Assembly (NCBI GenBank): GCA_902761685.1
Contig: CACWLI010000002.1
Span: forward strand, 1 to 64,000
DNA from: an uncultured Erysipelotrichaceae bacterium
GTDB taxonomy: Bacteria > Bacillota_I > Bacilli_A > RF39 > UBA660
Length of the DNA: 64,000 bases
Reading direction: 5' to 3'
Position numbers and translations under genes: made by a program. How positions within the stretch are numbered: the first letter of the stretch is position 1; every line of letters starts with the position of its first letter. Of the stretch, positions 41,461 through 51,446 are shown piece by piece. The notes below the pieces were generated by a model. The model had not been told where the DNA came from. It made no database searches and worked only from the letters and a program-made list of their open reading frames with translations.

Positions 41461-43800
41461 ATGAATATAGAAGATTTAAATAATAAATTAGTTATAGTCA
41501 AAGACGAAATGAAAAATAGTTTACTAGAGTTAATTAGTAAATGTAATAAAATATTGAATATTAAAATTATTACATTAAGTGAACTTAAAAAGAAGTACTA
41601 TTTTGATTATGATAGAGAAGCTATACATTATATGTGTAACAAATATAATGTAAATTTTGATGTTGCTAAAATATATTTAAATAATATGTATTATCTAAAA
41701 GATATTAATGATGATAAAATTAATCATTTAAGAGAGATAAAAAACGATTTGGATGATAACAAGTTATTAACATATAATAATCAATTTAAGAAATATCTAA
41801 ATAACAATACTGTTGTTTTGCTAGATATGGAATATGTTGATAAGTTTTATAAAAATATTTTTTCAGAGTTAAATAATACTATTAGTATTAACTTAGAACA
41901 TTCTGCAAGTATAAAAGAATTATATAAATGTATTACAATGGAAGAAGAAATAGCTTTTATAGCAACTAAAATATGTGAATTAATAAAATCTGGTATTAAC
42001 GTTAATAATATAAAAATAGCTAATGTTAATAGTTCTAACTCCAGTATAATAAAAAGAGTATTTAAAATTTTTAATATACCAATTAATATTGAAAGTGATA
42101 TAAGTATTAAAGGAAGTAAAATAGTTAAAGTATTTAAAGAAAACTATTCTAATGATATTACTAAAACTATTGATATTGTTAGAGAATTAGTTATAACTAA
42201 GAAGGATAATGATGTTTTTAAACAACTTATTAACATTGTAAATTTATATGGTTTTACAAATGATTATGAAAGTGTTAAAGATTTGTTATTTAATGATATA
42301 GATAATGCTAAAACTAAAAATATAAAATTAAAAAATGCAGTAAAAATAATAGATATTAGAAATGAAATAATAAATGATGATGATTATGTGTTTTTAATTA
42401 ATTATAATGAAGGCGTTATACCAGTAAATCATAAAAATGAGGATTATTTAAGTGACGAGGTTAAATCAAAAATAGGTATTAGTACTTCTTTTGAATTAAA
42501 TGAGATTGAGGAAAAATTAATTAAAGACAAGATTAAAATGACTAATCATTTAATCATTACATATAGTAAATATGATTCTGGTAATGAAATATATATTTCA
42601 TCTTCATATGATAAAGATTTGTTTATTGAGAAAGAATCAAACATTAACTTTAATAATTCAAATTTATATAACAAATTAAGACTTGTTAGTTTAAGGGATG
42701 AAAATAATAAATATGGAACTGTTAATGATGAGTTAATAGTATTAAATAATCATTATAAAGATTTTAAATATTTGGATTATTCAAATAAATATATTACAAT
42801 TGATAAAGATCTGTTAAATGATTATCTAGGTAATAAATTAAGTTTGAGTTATTCATCATTAAATAATTATTGTGAATGTGGTTTTAAATATTATCTTTCC
42901 AATGTTTTACATTTAGATAAGTTTGAAGATTCTTTTGAAATAACTATTGGCAATATATTCCATCATATATTATCAAAGTGTTTTACTAACGGATTTGATT
43001 TTGACTCTGAATGGAATAAAGAAATAAGTGATTGTAAATATGATTTTAATAATATGGAAAAGTTTTTTATAGATAAATTAAAAGAAGAACTTATTTTAGT
43101 GATAGATACTATAAAAAATCAATTAAAATACACATTACTTAAAAAAACTATGTATGAAAAAGAAATAATTATTAATGTAAATGAAGATTTACATATTACA
43201 TTTAAAGGATATGTTGATAAAATTCTTTATGATGAATTTAATGGTCAAACAATAGTAGCAATAGTCGACTATAAAACTGGAAATCCTAATACAAATATTA
43301 ATAATGTTAAATATGGCTTAGATATGCAGTTACCAATTTATATGTATTTAATAAAAAATTCTAATATTGTTGAAAATGTAAGAATTGGTGGATTCTATTT
43401 ACAAAAAATATTAAATAGTGATAAAAATGTCGAAGATAGAGTAGAAGGTTTAAAATTACAAGGTTATTCTAATAGTGATGAGAGCGTATTATCAAAAGTA
43501 GATTCATCTTATGCAAATTCTCATATTATTAAAAGTATGAAAATGGGTAATAATGGATTTTATGCATATTCTAAAGTATTAAGTGATGAGAATTTTGATT
43601 ATATTTCATCTTTAGTAAATGATAAGATTATAGAATGTAGTAAAGATATATTAAATGCTAAATTTGATATTAATCCTAAGGTGATTAAAGATAATAATAA
43701 ATCTTGTAAGTTTTGTAAATATAAAGATATTTGTTATATGCAAAATGACGATATTGTTAATCTAAAAGAAATAAAAGATATATTTGGGGGTGAAGAGTAA
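41461..43800 (+). CDS. addB: AddB-like nuclease subunit of the AddAB complex
   Basis: Subunit of the RecBCD-equivalent that processes broken DNA ends. The C-terminal PD-(D/E)XK nuclease has VDKIL and VDYKTG (Asp603, Lys605) and MQLPIYMY. Cysteines C471 and the CKFC-x5-C cluster (C749, C752, C758) form the iron-sulfur staple of AddB. The inactive helicase half shows LINYNEGVIP and YLSDEVKSKIG but no Walker A. At 779 aa it is about 400 residues shorter than B. subtilis AddB, all lost from the N-terminal helicase region. It overlaps addA by one base (TAATG). Confidence 0.85.
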   Translation: MNIEDLNNKLVIVKDEMKNSLLELISKCNKILNIKIITLSELKKKYYFDYDREAIHYMCNKYNVNFDVAKIYLNNMYYLKDINDDKINHLREIKNDLDDNKLLTYNNQFKKYLNNNTVVLLDMEYVDKFYKNIFSELNNTISINLEHSASIKELYKCITMEEEIAFIATKICELIKSGINVNNIKIANVNSSNSSIIKRVFKIFNIPINIESDISIKGSKIVKVFKENYSNDITKTIDIVRELVITKKDNDVFKQLINIVNLYGFTNDYESVKDLLFNDIDNAKTKNIKLKNAVKIIDIRNEIINDDDYVFLINYNEGVIPVNHKNEDYLSDEVKSKIGISTSFELNEIEEKLIKDKIKMTNHLIITYSKYDSGNEIYISSSYDKDLFIEKESNINFNNSNLYNKLRLVSLRDENNKYGTVNDELIVLNNHYKDFKYLDYSNKYITIDKDLLNDYLGNKLSLSYSSLNNYCECGFKYYLSNVLHLDKFEDSFEITIGNIFHHILSKCFTNGFDFDSEWNKEISDCKYDFNNMEKFFIDKLKEELILVIDTIKNQLKYTLLKKTMYEKEIIINVNEDLHITFKGYVDKILYDEFNGQTIVAIVDYKTGNPNTNINNVKYGLDMQLPIYMYLIKNSNIVENVRIGGFYLQKILNSDKNVEDRVEGLKLQGYSNSDESVLSKVDSSYANSHIIKSMKMGNNGFYAYSKVLSDENFDYISSLVNDKIIECSKDILNAKFDINPKVIKDNNKSCKFCKYKDICYMQNDDIVNLKEIKDIFGGEE

Positions 43801-46800
43801 TGGCATGGACACCCGAGCAATTGGAAGCAATTGAAAAAAGTGGAAGTAATATAATTGTTAGTGCAGGAGCAGGTAGTGGTAAAACTGCTGTTTTATCTGA
43901 AAGGGTAATTAATAAAATAAAAAATGGTATACATGTAAATGAATTATTAATACTTACGTTTACAAAAGCTGCAGCTGCTGAAATGAAGGATAGAATTAGA
44001 CATAATATTGAAAGTGATCCTACATATAAGGAAGAATTAAATCTAATTAATTCTGCATATATAACAACTTTTGATTCATTTGCTTTATCTGTTGTAAAAA
44101 AATATCATTATTTATTAAATATCTCTTCAGATGTATCTATTAGTGATGAATCTGTTGTTAGAATAGAAGAAAAAAGAATATTGGATGAATTATTTGAAGA
44201 ATTGTATTTAAAAAATGATATAAAATTTCAAAACTTAATTAATAGTTATTGTGTTAAGAATGATAAGAATTTAAGAAAAAACATACTAAATATAGCTCAA
44301 AAAATTGATTCTAATATAAATAAAGATAGTTATTTATATTTTATTAAAAATAATTTTTATACAGATGATAATATAAATAAAATAATAAAAGATTATATAG
44401 AGTTAATTCAATATAAAAAAGATATTATAAGATATGAATTAGATAATTTGAATTATTATTTTAATTCTGAAACAGTTGATAAATTTACAGAATCAGTAAG
44501 TGGTTTATTAAATTCTACTATGGATGATTTTTATCTATATACAAGTGTTAGTCTTCCAAGAATATCTAGATATCCAAGTGAGGAAGCTAAAATAGCAAAG
44601 AATAATTTTAAATCTTTAGTTGATGATTTAATATCTTATACTGAATTTGGTAGTTTAGAAGATATTAAGAATAGTATATATGAAAGTAGAAGTATTGTTT
44701 TTACAATTGTTGATATTATTGAAAAGTACATTAGTAGATTAAATAAATATAAGAGTGATAATAATATATATACTTTTAATGATATAGCTAGTCTTGCTAT
44801 AAAAGTTTTAAAAGAAAATAAAGATGCTTGTGATGAACTTAAATACTCATTTAAAGAGATAATGATTGATGAGTATCAAGATACTAATGATGTACAAGAT
44901 GTATTTATTAAATTGATTGAAAATAATAATGTATATATGGTTGGCGATATAAAACAATCAATATATAAATTTAGAGGTTCTAATCCTAATATTTTTAAGG
45001 ATAAATATGATAATTATTCATTAAATAATGGTGGATATAAAATTGATTTAATTAAGAATTTTAGAAGTAGAGATGAAGTACTTAAAAATATTAATGATAT
45101 TTTTGAATTACTTATGGATGATGAAATAGGTGGTGCATCATATAAAGTTAGTCATGAAATGGTATATGGTAATAAAGATTATGATAATGAAAAATTAGAT
45201 AATTTTGATTATAATCTAAATATTTATGAATATTGTAATGATAAAAATAGTGGTTATACTAATAGTGAAGTTGAAATATTTGCTATAGCTAATGATATTA
45301 AAAATAAAATAGATTCTAAAATTAAAGTATTTGATAAAGGTAGTAAAAAGTTAAGAGATATTAAATATAGTGATTTTGTAATTATCCTTGATAGAAGTAA
45401 ATATTTTAATGATTATAAAAAAATATTTGAATATTTGGGAATACCGCTTACTATTCTTAAAGATGATAAATTAAATAGCAGTAGTGATATCTTATTAATA
45501 AGAAATATATTTGATTTTGTTTTAAGGATTAATAATGGTGATTTTGGTATAGATTTTAAATATGATTTCATAAGCATTGGAAGAAGTTTCTTATATGAAT
45601 ATAATGATTATTATTTGTTTGAAATATTTAAAGATAATAAATTTAAAGAGACTACATTATATAAAGATTTCTCAAATATAGAATCTCTAAATTCTAAAAC
45701 AAGTGTTGAATTATTTGATGAAGTTATAAATATTACTAAATATTATGAAAAAATAAGTAAAGTTGGTGAATATGAAAATACTAGAGTTAGATTATCTGCA
45801 TTAGAAGAGCTATCGAATAGTTTGAATAATCTGGGTTATAGTATTGAAGATTTTATTTTATATCTTGATGATATTAATAATGAAGGGATAGATATTAAAT
45901 ATAATTCATATAACTCTAATAGTGATAGTGTTAAAGTGATGACTATTCATAAATCAAAGGGACTTGAATATCCAATATGCTATTTTGCTGATTTGGATCA
46001 TGAGTTTAATTTAAGTGATTCTAATGATATGTTTATAACATCTGATAAATATGGTTTGATAGTACCAAATATTAATAATAATGATATTAGTATACTTAAA
46101 AAATTATATAAAAATGATTATATTAAAGAAGAAATTGGTGAAAAAATAAGATTATTCTATGTTGCTTTAACGAGAGCAAGAGAAAAAATGATAGTATTTT
46201 TACCTAAAAAAGATACTATTCAATTATACAAAGATGAAAATGGTGTTATTAATAAATCAAATAGATTAAGTTTTTTAAAATTATCAGATTTTATATATGG
46301 AATAAAAGATTATTTAAATAAGTATTTTAGTGAAATTGATATTTCTAAAATTGGTTTAACTAAAAATTATTTATTTAAAAAATATATTAAAAATGAATTA
46401 AAAAATAATAGTGATGATTTTATAGTAAATGAAATTAATATTGAAAATGATATTAATGTAGATGAGCATTTTTCTAAAGAAAACTATTCTATAATTGATA
46501 ATAAATCTTATACTAATATGAAATATGGTACTAAGATACATGAAATATTTGAATTTATAGATTTTAAAAACTATAACGAAAGTGAAATAGAAGACAAATA
46601 TATTAGGGAAAAAGCAACTAAATTTTTAAATAGTGATTTAATGAAGAATATTGAGGATGCTAATATATATCATGAATATGAATTTATTTATGAAAAAGAT
46701 AATACTTCTTACCATGGAATTATAGATTTAATGATGGAATACAAGGATCATATTGATATAATAGATTATAAACTTAAGAATATCAGTGATGAAAACTATA

Positions 46801-46904
46801 TAAAACAATTAAATGGTTATAGGGATTATATATCTTCAATAAGTAATAAAAAAATTGATATATATTTATATTCTATACTTGATGAAACAATTCAAAAACT
46901 TTAA
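43800..46904 (+). CDS. addA: AddA helicase-nuclease subunit
   Basis: UvrD-like helicase and nuclease, the motor of AddAB. Walker A AGAGSGKT at residues 22-29, motif Ia FTKAAAAEM, motif II IDEYQDTN (Asp357), motif III VGDIKQSIYKFRGSNP, motif IV region, motif V VMTIHKSKGLEYP and motif VI FYVALTRAREKM are all present. The C-terminal nuclease has GIIDLMMEY and IDIIDYKLK (Asp/Lys pair). The length of 1034 aa is somewhat short (usually 1230) but complete in motifs. It starts with a TAATG overlap on addB. Confidence 0.92.
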   Translation: MAWTPEQLEAIEKSGSNIIVSAGAGSGKTAVLSERVINKIKNGIHVNELLILTFTKAAAAEMKDRIRHNIESDPTYKEELNLINSAYITTFDSFALSVVKKYHYLLNISSDVSISDESVVRIEEKRILDELFEELYLKNDIKFQNLINSYCVKNDKNLRKNILNIAQKIDSNINKDSYLYFIKNNFYTDDNINKIIKDYIELIQYKKDIIRYELDNLNYYFNSETVDKFTESVSGLLNSTMDDFYLYTSVSLPRISRYPSEEAKIAKNNFKSLVDDLISYTEFGSLEDIKNSIYESRSIVFTIVDIIEKYISRLNKYKSDNNIYTFNDIASLAIKVLKENKDACDELKYSFKEIMIDEYQDTNDVQDVFIKLIENNNVYMVGDIKQSIYKFRGSNPNIFKDKYDNYSLNNGGYKIDLIKNFRSRDEVLKNINDIFELLMDDEIGGASYKVSHEMVYGNKDYDNEKLDNFDYNLNIYEYCNDKNSGYTNSEVEIFAIANDIKNKIDSKIKVFDKGSKKLRDIKYSDFVIILDRSKYFNDYKKIFEYLGIPLTILKDDKLNSSSDILLIRNIFDFVLRINNGDFGIDFKYDFISIGRSFLYEYNDYYLFEIFKDNKFKETTLYKDFSNIESLNSKTSVELFDEVINITKYYEKISKVGEYENTRVRLSALEELSNSLNNLGYSIEDFILYLDDINNEGIDIKYNSYNSNSDSVKVMTIHKSKGLEYPICYFADLDHEFNLSDSNDMFITSDKYGLIVPNINNNDISILKKLYKNDYIKEEIGEKIRLFYVALTRAREKMIVFLPKKDTIQLYKDENGVINKSNRLSFLKLSDFIYGIKDYLNKYFSEIDISKIGLTKNYLFKKYIKNELKNNSDDFIVNEINIENDINVDEHFSKENYSIIDNKSYTNMKYGTKIHEIFEFIDFKNYNESEIEDKYIREKATKFLNSDLMKNIEDANIYHEYEFIYEKDNTSYHGIIDLMMEYKDHIDIIDYKLKNISDENYIKQLNGYRDYISSISNKKIDIYLYSILDETIQKL

Positions 46905-46922
46905 GAATTGTTTCTTTTTTTT
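46884..46922 (+). terminator. Terminator of addB-addA
   Basis: GAAACAATTC (46884-46893) and GAATTGTTTC (46905-46914), then eight T; the 5' arm is coding. Confidence 0.75.
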
Positions 46923-46970
46923 AATATTGTGATAAAATATATATTGAGTCTAAATTAAAGAGAGGTAAAT

Positions 46971-48323
46971 ATGAAAATAATAGTTGTAGGAGTAGGTAAA
47001 CTTGGTGAGTATTTAAGCAGAAACTTAGTTAGAGATGGAAATGAAGTTACTTTAATCGATGTTGATTTTAGTGATGCAAAAGAACTAATTAATAATGAAG
47101 ATGTTAACTATATTTGTGGAAATGCACTTGATTCAAATGCTTTAAAAGAAGCTGGAGCTAAAAACTGTGATTTGATTATTTGTGTTACAGATAGTGATGA
47201 AAATAATATTATTTGTGCTATGTTAGCTCGTAAGCTTGGAACTAAAAACTCAATTGCAAGAATTCGTAATGTTGAATATACTAGTTCAATTAATTTATTA
47301 AAAAATGATTTAGGTTTATCTATGATTGTTAATCCAGAACAAGATACAGCTACTCAAATAGCTAGGGCTCTTAGTATTCCTAGTGCACTAGAAGCAACTT
47401 CTTTTCTTAAAGGCAGACTTCAAATGATTACTGTTAAAGTTAAAGAGAAAAGTGCTCTTGATAATTTTGTTATTACAAATTTTAATAAAAAACAAAACTT
47501 AAATATAATAGTATGCGCTGTTGAAAGAGCAGGAGTTACTATTGTTCCTACAGGTAAGTTTAAGTTAAAAGCTGGGGATAAAATAAGTGTTGCTGGAAAG
47601 GTAAAAGAAATAAGTGAATTTTTAACTTTTGCTGATTTAAATGATGAATCAACTAAAAAAGTTATAATTGCTGGTGGTGGAAGAACTTCTATGTATTTGT
47701 CAAAAAGCTTACTTGATATGGGAATGAAAGTAAAAATAATTGAAATAGATCCTGAAAGATGCAAAGTATTAAGTGAGAAATTACCAGGTGCTTTAATAAT
47801 AAATGCTGATGTTTCAGATAAAGATATATTATTTGAAGAAGGTATTAATGAGGCTGATGCTTTTGTAGCTCTTACTAATATAGATGAAGAAAATATTGTT
47901 TATTCTATGTTTGCTTCAATTCAAAGTGTTCCTAAAATTATTACTAAAGTTAATCACATGGATTTACCAGGTGTTGTTGAAAAAACTAATATTGATATGA
48001 TTATTACACCACATAGAATTGCTACTAATCATATTGTTAAATATGTTAGGGCTATGAATAATAGTAGTAAAAGTAGTTGTGAAGCTATTTATAAACTAGA
48101 TGATGTTTTTGAAATGCAAGAGTTTAATGTTAAGGAAGATTTTAAAGGTATTGGTATTAAAATTAAAGATATGCCGCTTAAAGATAACATTTTAATTGTT
48201 GCTATTCAAAGAGGAAAAAATACTATTGTTCCTAATGGTAATGATGAAATAGAATTAAATGATACAGTTGTAATTATTGATGGTAGTGGATTACTAAAAG
48301 AATTAAATGATATTTTGGAGTAG
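46971..48323 (+). CDS. trkA: Trk potassium uptake regulatory subunit TrkA
   Basis: Cytoplasmic nucleotide-binding ring protein that gates TrkH. Two repeats of RCK-N plus RCK-C: first NAD-binding motif VVGVGKLGEYL near residue 5 with VTLIDVD, second VIIAGGGRTSMYL near residue 231 with VKIIEIDPERC. Length 450 aa, standard. The start follows AAAGAGAGGT. It is followed 3 bases later by trkH, with the trkH binding site inside trkA, so the system is complete and coupled. Confidence 0.92.
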   Translation: MKIIVVGVGKLGEYLSRNLVRDGNEVTLIDVDFSDAKELINNEDVNYICGNALDSNALKEAGAKNCDLIICVTDSDENNIICAMLARKLGTKNSIARIRNVEYTSSINLLKNDLGLSMIVNPEQDTATQIARALSIPSALEATSFLKGRLQMITVKVKEKSALDNFVITNFNKKQNLNIIVCAVERAGVTIVPTGKFKLKAGDKISVAGKVKEISEFLTFADLNDESTKKVIIAGGGRTSMYLSKSLLDMGMKVKIIEIDPERCKVLSEKLPGALIINADVSDKDILFEEGINEADAFVALTNIDEENIVYSMFASIQSVPKIITKVNHMDLPGVVEKTNIDMIITPHRIATNHIVKYVRAMNNSSKSSCEAIYKLDDVFEMQEFNVKEDFKGIGIKIKDMPLKDNILIVAIQRGKNTIVPNGNDEIELNDTVVIIDGSGLLKELNDILE

Positions 48324-48326
48324 AAA

Positions 48327-49742
48327 ATGAAAAATAAAATAATATATAAATATGTTGGTAGAGTATTATTAACATTTGCTGCTTTAATGATATTGCCTTT
48401 AATTGTAAGTATTGTTTTTAAAGAAAATGTTATATGTTTTATAGTTCCTTTGATGTTAGCATTAATAATTGGTTTATTATTGGATAGAATTAAGGTAGAG
48501 AGTCAAACATTGTATGCTAAAGATGGTTTTATAATTGTTTCTCTTTCTTGGATATTAATTAGTATAATAGGCTGCTTACCATTTTTTATAAATAAAGACT
48601 GTAGCTTAGTTGATGCTTTTTTTGAGACTGTTTCTTCTTTGACTACTACTGGATCTACAATATTTAATAATGTTGAAAAACTAAATCAAAGTATACTATT
48701 TCATAGATGCTATATGCAGTTAATTGGTGGTATGGGAGTTATTACATTTGTAATGGCTATTGTTCCTATGTCTAAAAATGATAAATCAATGCATCTACTA
48801 AATGCTGAAATGCCAGGTACTTCTACAGGTAAAATAGTTCCAAATACAAAAAAAATGTTAATATATTTATATATAATATATTTTAGTTTATTTGGATTAG
48901 AAACATTATTTTTAATGAAAGGAAATATTGATTTCTTTCATAGTATATTAATATCAATGGCAACAGTTAGTACTGGAGGACTTACGTATTTAAATGATAG
49001 CTTAGCTTCATTAAGTTTATATAATAAATATGTTGTTTCAACATTTATGTTTTTATCAGGTATTAATTTTAATATATTTATATTACTTGTATTAAGAAAG
49101 TTTAAATCTATTTTAAAGAGTCAAGAATTATTAGCTTATATTATGATTGTTGCTTTTTCAGTAACATATGTATTATTAAATACATATAAGTTGTATACTA
49201 ATGCTAGTGATGCTTTGGTAAATTCAATATTTCATAGTATATCAATAATTACTAGTACAGGATTTAGTGTTGGTACTATTGATACATATCCAAGTACAGC
49301 TAAAATAATTTTATTACTTTTAATGTTAGTAAGTGCTTGTTCAGGTAGTACATGTGGTGGTTTTAAAATATCTAGATTAATAATATGTTTAAAAACAATT
49401 AAAAGAGATATTTTAAAAATAATACATCCAAATAGTGTACATATAATTAGATTTGAAGGTAAGAGAATAGAAGATGATATGGTCAATAGTAATTCTACTT
49501 TCTTATTCTTATATATAATGTTTGTATTTGTAATTATGCTTATAGTTAGTTTTGATGGATTTTCACTTGATACAACTATTAATGCAGTATTCTCAACATT
49601 TGCTAATACTGGTTTATGTTTTGATATAGCTAACTTTTCTATTTTTGGAAGTGTATCTAAAATAGTTCTTAGTATTGGAATGTTACTTGGAAGATTAGAA
49701 ATATTTCCAATATTAGTATTATTTAGTGATTTAAAGAAGTAA
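48327..49742 (+). CDS. trkH: Trk potassium channel subunit TrkH
   Basis: Ion-conducting membrane subunit of Trk. Four pore repeats with selectivity-filter glycines are visible: VSSLTTTGST, ATVSTGGLTYL, SIITSTGFSVG and FSTFANTGLCFD, among about ten membrane helices. The intramembrane loop region ACSGSTCGGFKISRLI is also typical. Length 471 aa. It ends LGRLEIFPILVLFS, as in most TrkH/KtrB. It forms an operon with trkA and is closed by a terminator. Confidence 0.92.
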   Translation: MKNKIIYKYVGRVLLTFAALMILPLIVSIVFKENVICFIVPLMLALIIGLLLDRIKVESQTLYAKDGFIIVSLSWILISIIGCLPFFINKDCSLVDAFFETVSSLTTTGSTIFNNVEKLNQSILFHRCYMQLIGGMGVITFVMAIVPMSKNDKSMHLLNAEMPGTSTGKIVPNTKKMLIYLYIIYFSLFGLETLFLMKGNIDFFHSILISMATVSTGGLTYLNDSLASLSLYNKYVVSTFMFLSGINFNIFILLVLRKFKSILKSQELLAYIMIVAFSVTYVLLNTYKLYTNASDALVNSIFHSISIITSTGFSVGTIDTYPSTAKIILLLLMLVSACSGSTCGGFKISRLIICLKTIKRDILKIIHPNSVHIIRFEGKRIEDDMVNSNSTFLFLYIMFVFVIMLIVSFDGFSLDTTINAVFSTFANTGLCFDIANFSIFGSVSKIVLSIGMLLGRLEIFPILVLFSDLKK

Positions 49743-49767
49743 GTATATGTAAAATTACTTCTTTTTT
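49733..49767 (+). terminator. Terminator of trkA-trkH
   Basis: GAAGTAA and TTACTTC arms with a 12-base loop, followed by six T. Confidence 0.65.
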
Positions 49768-49813
49768 ATTTTAAAAAGGAACAATATTATTTATAATTAA
49801 ATTGGTGGATAAT

Positions 49814-50272
49814 ATGGAAAATAATAAAGAAAAATTAGAATTAATGTTATTAAATCATGATTATGAAGGATTAAATAGTGAATATAATCTTTATGAATTT
49901 CAATCTATGATGATAGCTTCTGCATTTGGAAAAGTTTATAATGTTCCTAGTCTAAAAGATAAATGTTTAAATAGGGTTTTAGAGGGGTATTATTTGGCAC
50001 AAGGAGAGATTGAACATATGGCATGTGAATATGTTAAGAATGCTATTATTCATATGAAAGATAATGGATTTGATTTATTAATGAATAGATGTAATCTTAG
50101 TGAAAATGATGCTAGAGTTGTAATAGATAGTATACTTAAGAGTGATAGAGATTTAAAAGATATGTTATCTGCAGAATTAGATGTATCAAATATAAATATA
50201 AGAGATAATGAGATGCTTATGCAAATTGTACCAGCATTTATAGATTCTTATAAAAATTTAGGTCTTAAATAA
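49814..50272 (+). CDS. Small helical protein of unknown function (152 aa)
   Basis: Helical, acidic protein with several methionines and one cysteine-containing helix (HMACEYVKNAIIHM). Not recognised; no membrane segment. The ATG at 49814 follows GGTGGATA, the same close-spaced pattern as other genes here. It sits alone between the trk operon terminator and its own terminator. Similar size and helical content to the gene at 39474, but no clear shared motif. Confidence 0.55.
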   Translation: MENNKEKLELMLLNHDYEGLNSEYNLYEFQSMMIASAFGKVYNVPSLKDKCLNRVLEGYYLAQGEIEHMACEYVKNAIIHMKDNGFDLLMNRCNLSENDARVVIDSILKSDRDLKDMLSAELDVSNINIRDNEMLMQIVPAFIDSYKNLGLK

Positions 50273-50298
50273 TAAGCAAATAATTTGCTTTTTTTATG
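50273..50298 (+). terminator. Terminator
   Basis: AAGCAAA, short loop, TTTGCTT followed by T run. Confidence 0.7.
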
Positions 50299-50323
50299 TT
50301 ATAATTTATTAAATGGTGATTTT

Positions 50324-50716
50324 ATGAAAGTAATAACAATAAAGCAACCTTGGGCAACATTAATTAGAGATGGATTAAAAGAGTATGAATTTAGAACTTG
50401 GAATACTAAATATAGAGGAGAAATTTTAATACATGCTGGAAAAGGTGTTGATAAAGAAGCAATGAAAAGATTTAAATATTTAAATCTTGATTATCCTAGT
50501 GGCTGTATAATTGCCAAATGTAAGATAACTGATTCAATTAAAGTGGATGATAGTTTTAAAGAAAAAAATATTGATAAGAATTCACTTGTTTATAAAAATA
50601 TAATTGATAATAATTATGATGGTTATGCTTTTAAATTGGAAAATATAAAAAAAATTAATCCAATTTATGTTAATGGAAAATTAGGTTTATGGAGTTATGA
50701 TTATGAAGATAAGTGA
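50324..50716 (+). CDS. ASCH-domain protein
   Basis: Small (130 aa) protein with an ASCH fold, a PUA-like RNA or modified-nucleobase-binding domain: TIKQPWATLIRDGLKEYEFRTW and YRGEILIHAG at residues 4-45 (in parts), then GCIIAKCKITDS. Some ASCH proteins are RNases or amidohydrolases acting on modified cytidine. The ATG at 50324 follows GGTGAT. The next gene, a UDG-like protein, starts within it (14-base overlap), so the two are coupled, suggesting a joint nucleic-acid base task. Confidence 0.8.
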   Translation: MKVITIKQPWATLIRDGLKEYEFRTWNTKYRGEILIHAGKGVDKEAMKRFKYLNLDYPSGCIIAKCKITDSIKVDDSFKEKNIDKNSLVYKNIIDNNYDGYAFKLENIKKINPIYVNGKLGLWSYDYEDK

Positions 50717-51356
50717 TTTATACAAAGAATATGATAAATTACAAAAAAAATATGGAGATAAAAATTTAGATTCAATTTATAATGGCGGTGAAGAAAATAA
50801 CCCTAATATATGTTTTGTATTTATGAATCCTACTAGTAAAAATGTTGCTTCATCTAAAGAATGGAAAGGAATAAAATCTCCATGGATAGGCACTAAAAAT
50901 ATTTGGGATTTATTTTATGAGGTTGATTTATTAGATAAAGAAATATATGAAAAAATCAAATTATACAAACCTAATGATTGGACTTATGATTTTTCTAATG
51001 AAGTATATAACAATGTTAAAAAACATAAATTTTTTATAACTAATTTAGCAAAATGTACTATGAGTGATGCTAGAAGTGTTAGTGATAAAATATATAAAGA
51101 GTATTTAGAATTGTTATATAAAGAAATTGAAATTATTAATCCTAAAGTAATAGTATTATTTGGTAATCAAGTAAGTTCAATAGTGCTTAATCAAAAAATA
51201 TCAGTTTCATTATGTAGAAAGAAATTATTTAAATATAAAATATATGATAAAGAATATAATTTTTATTCAGTGTATTATCCTGTTGGTAATGGTAGATATA
51301 ATATAAATAAATCTATTGAGGATATTAAATATATACAAGAATTATTAAAAAAATAA
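50703..51356 (+). CDS. Uracil-DNA-glycosylase-fold protein
   Basis: Matches the UDG superfamily in order: FVFMNPTSKNVASS (motif 1 region) and WIGTKNIWDLF, FITNLAKCTM, VIVLFGNQVSSIV and the C-terminal YYPVGNGRYN in place of the HPSP-type loop. It may excise or bind modified bases; the divergent motifs prevent a firm activity. The ATG at 50703 lies 8 bases after GGAG within the ASCH gene; ATG 50697 is too near that site. Coupled with the ASCH-domain gene. Cytoplasmic. Confidence 0.75.
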   Translation: MKISDLYKEYDKLQKKYGDKNLDSIYNGGEENNPNICFVFMNPTSKNVASSKEWKGIKSPWIGTKNIWDLFYEVDLLDKEIYEKIKLYKPNDWTYDFSNEVYNNVKKHKFFITNLAKCTMSDARSVSDKIYKEYLELLYKEIEIINPKVIVLFGNQVSSIVLNQKISVSLCRKKLFKYKIYDKEYNFYSVYYPVGNGRYNINKSIEDIKYIQELLKK

Positions 51357-51376
51357 TTCTATTTTTTTTAATAAAA

Positions 51377-51403
51377 TTAGCACTCTATATTGACGAGTGC
51401 TAA
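51377..51403 (+). promoter_or_regulatory. CIRCE operator (HrcA binding site)
   Basis: Perfect inverted repeat TTAGCACTC, nine bases, GAGTGCTAA, the consensus HrcA operator. It covers the -35 of the clpB promoter. Confidence 0.95.
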
Positions 51404-51418
51404 TTTTTGATGTATAAT
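51390..51418 (+). promoter_or_regulatory. Heat-shock promoter of clpB
   Basis: TTGACG (51390-51395), 17 bases, TATAAT (51413-51418). The -35 lies inside CIRCE, so HrcA would block it. Confidence 0.8.
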
Positions 51419-51446
51419 ATATTTGATTAAAAAGGAGGGATAGTTT

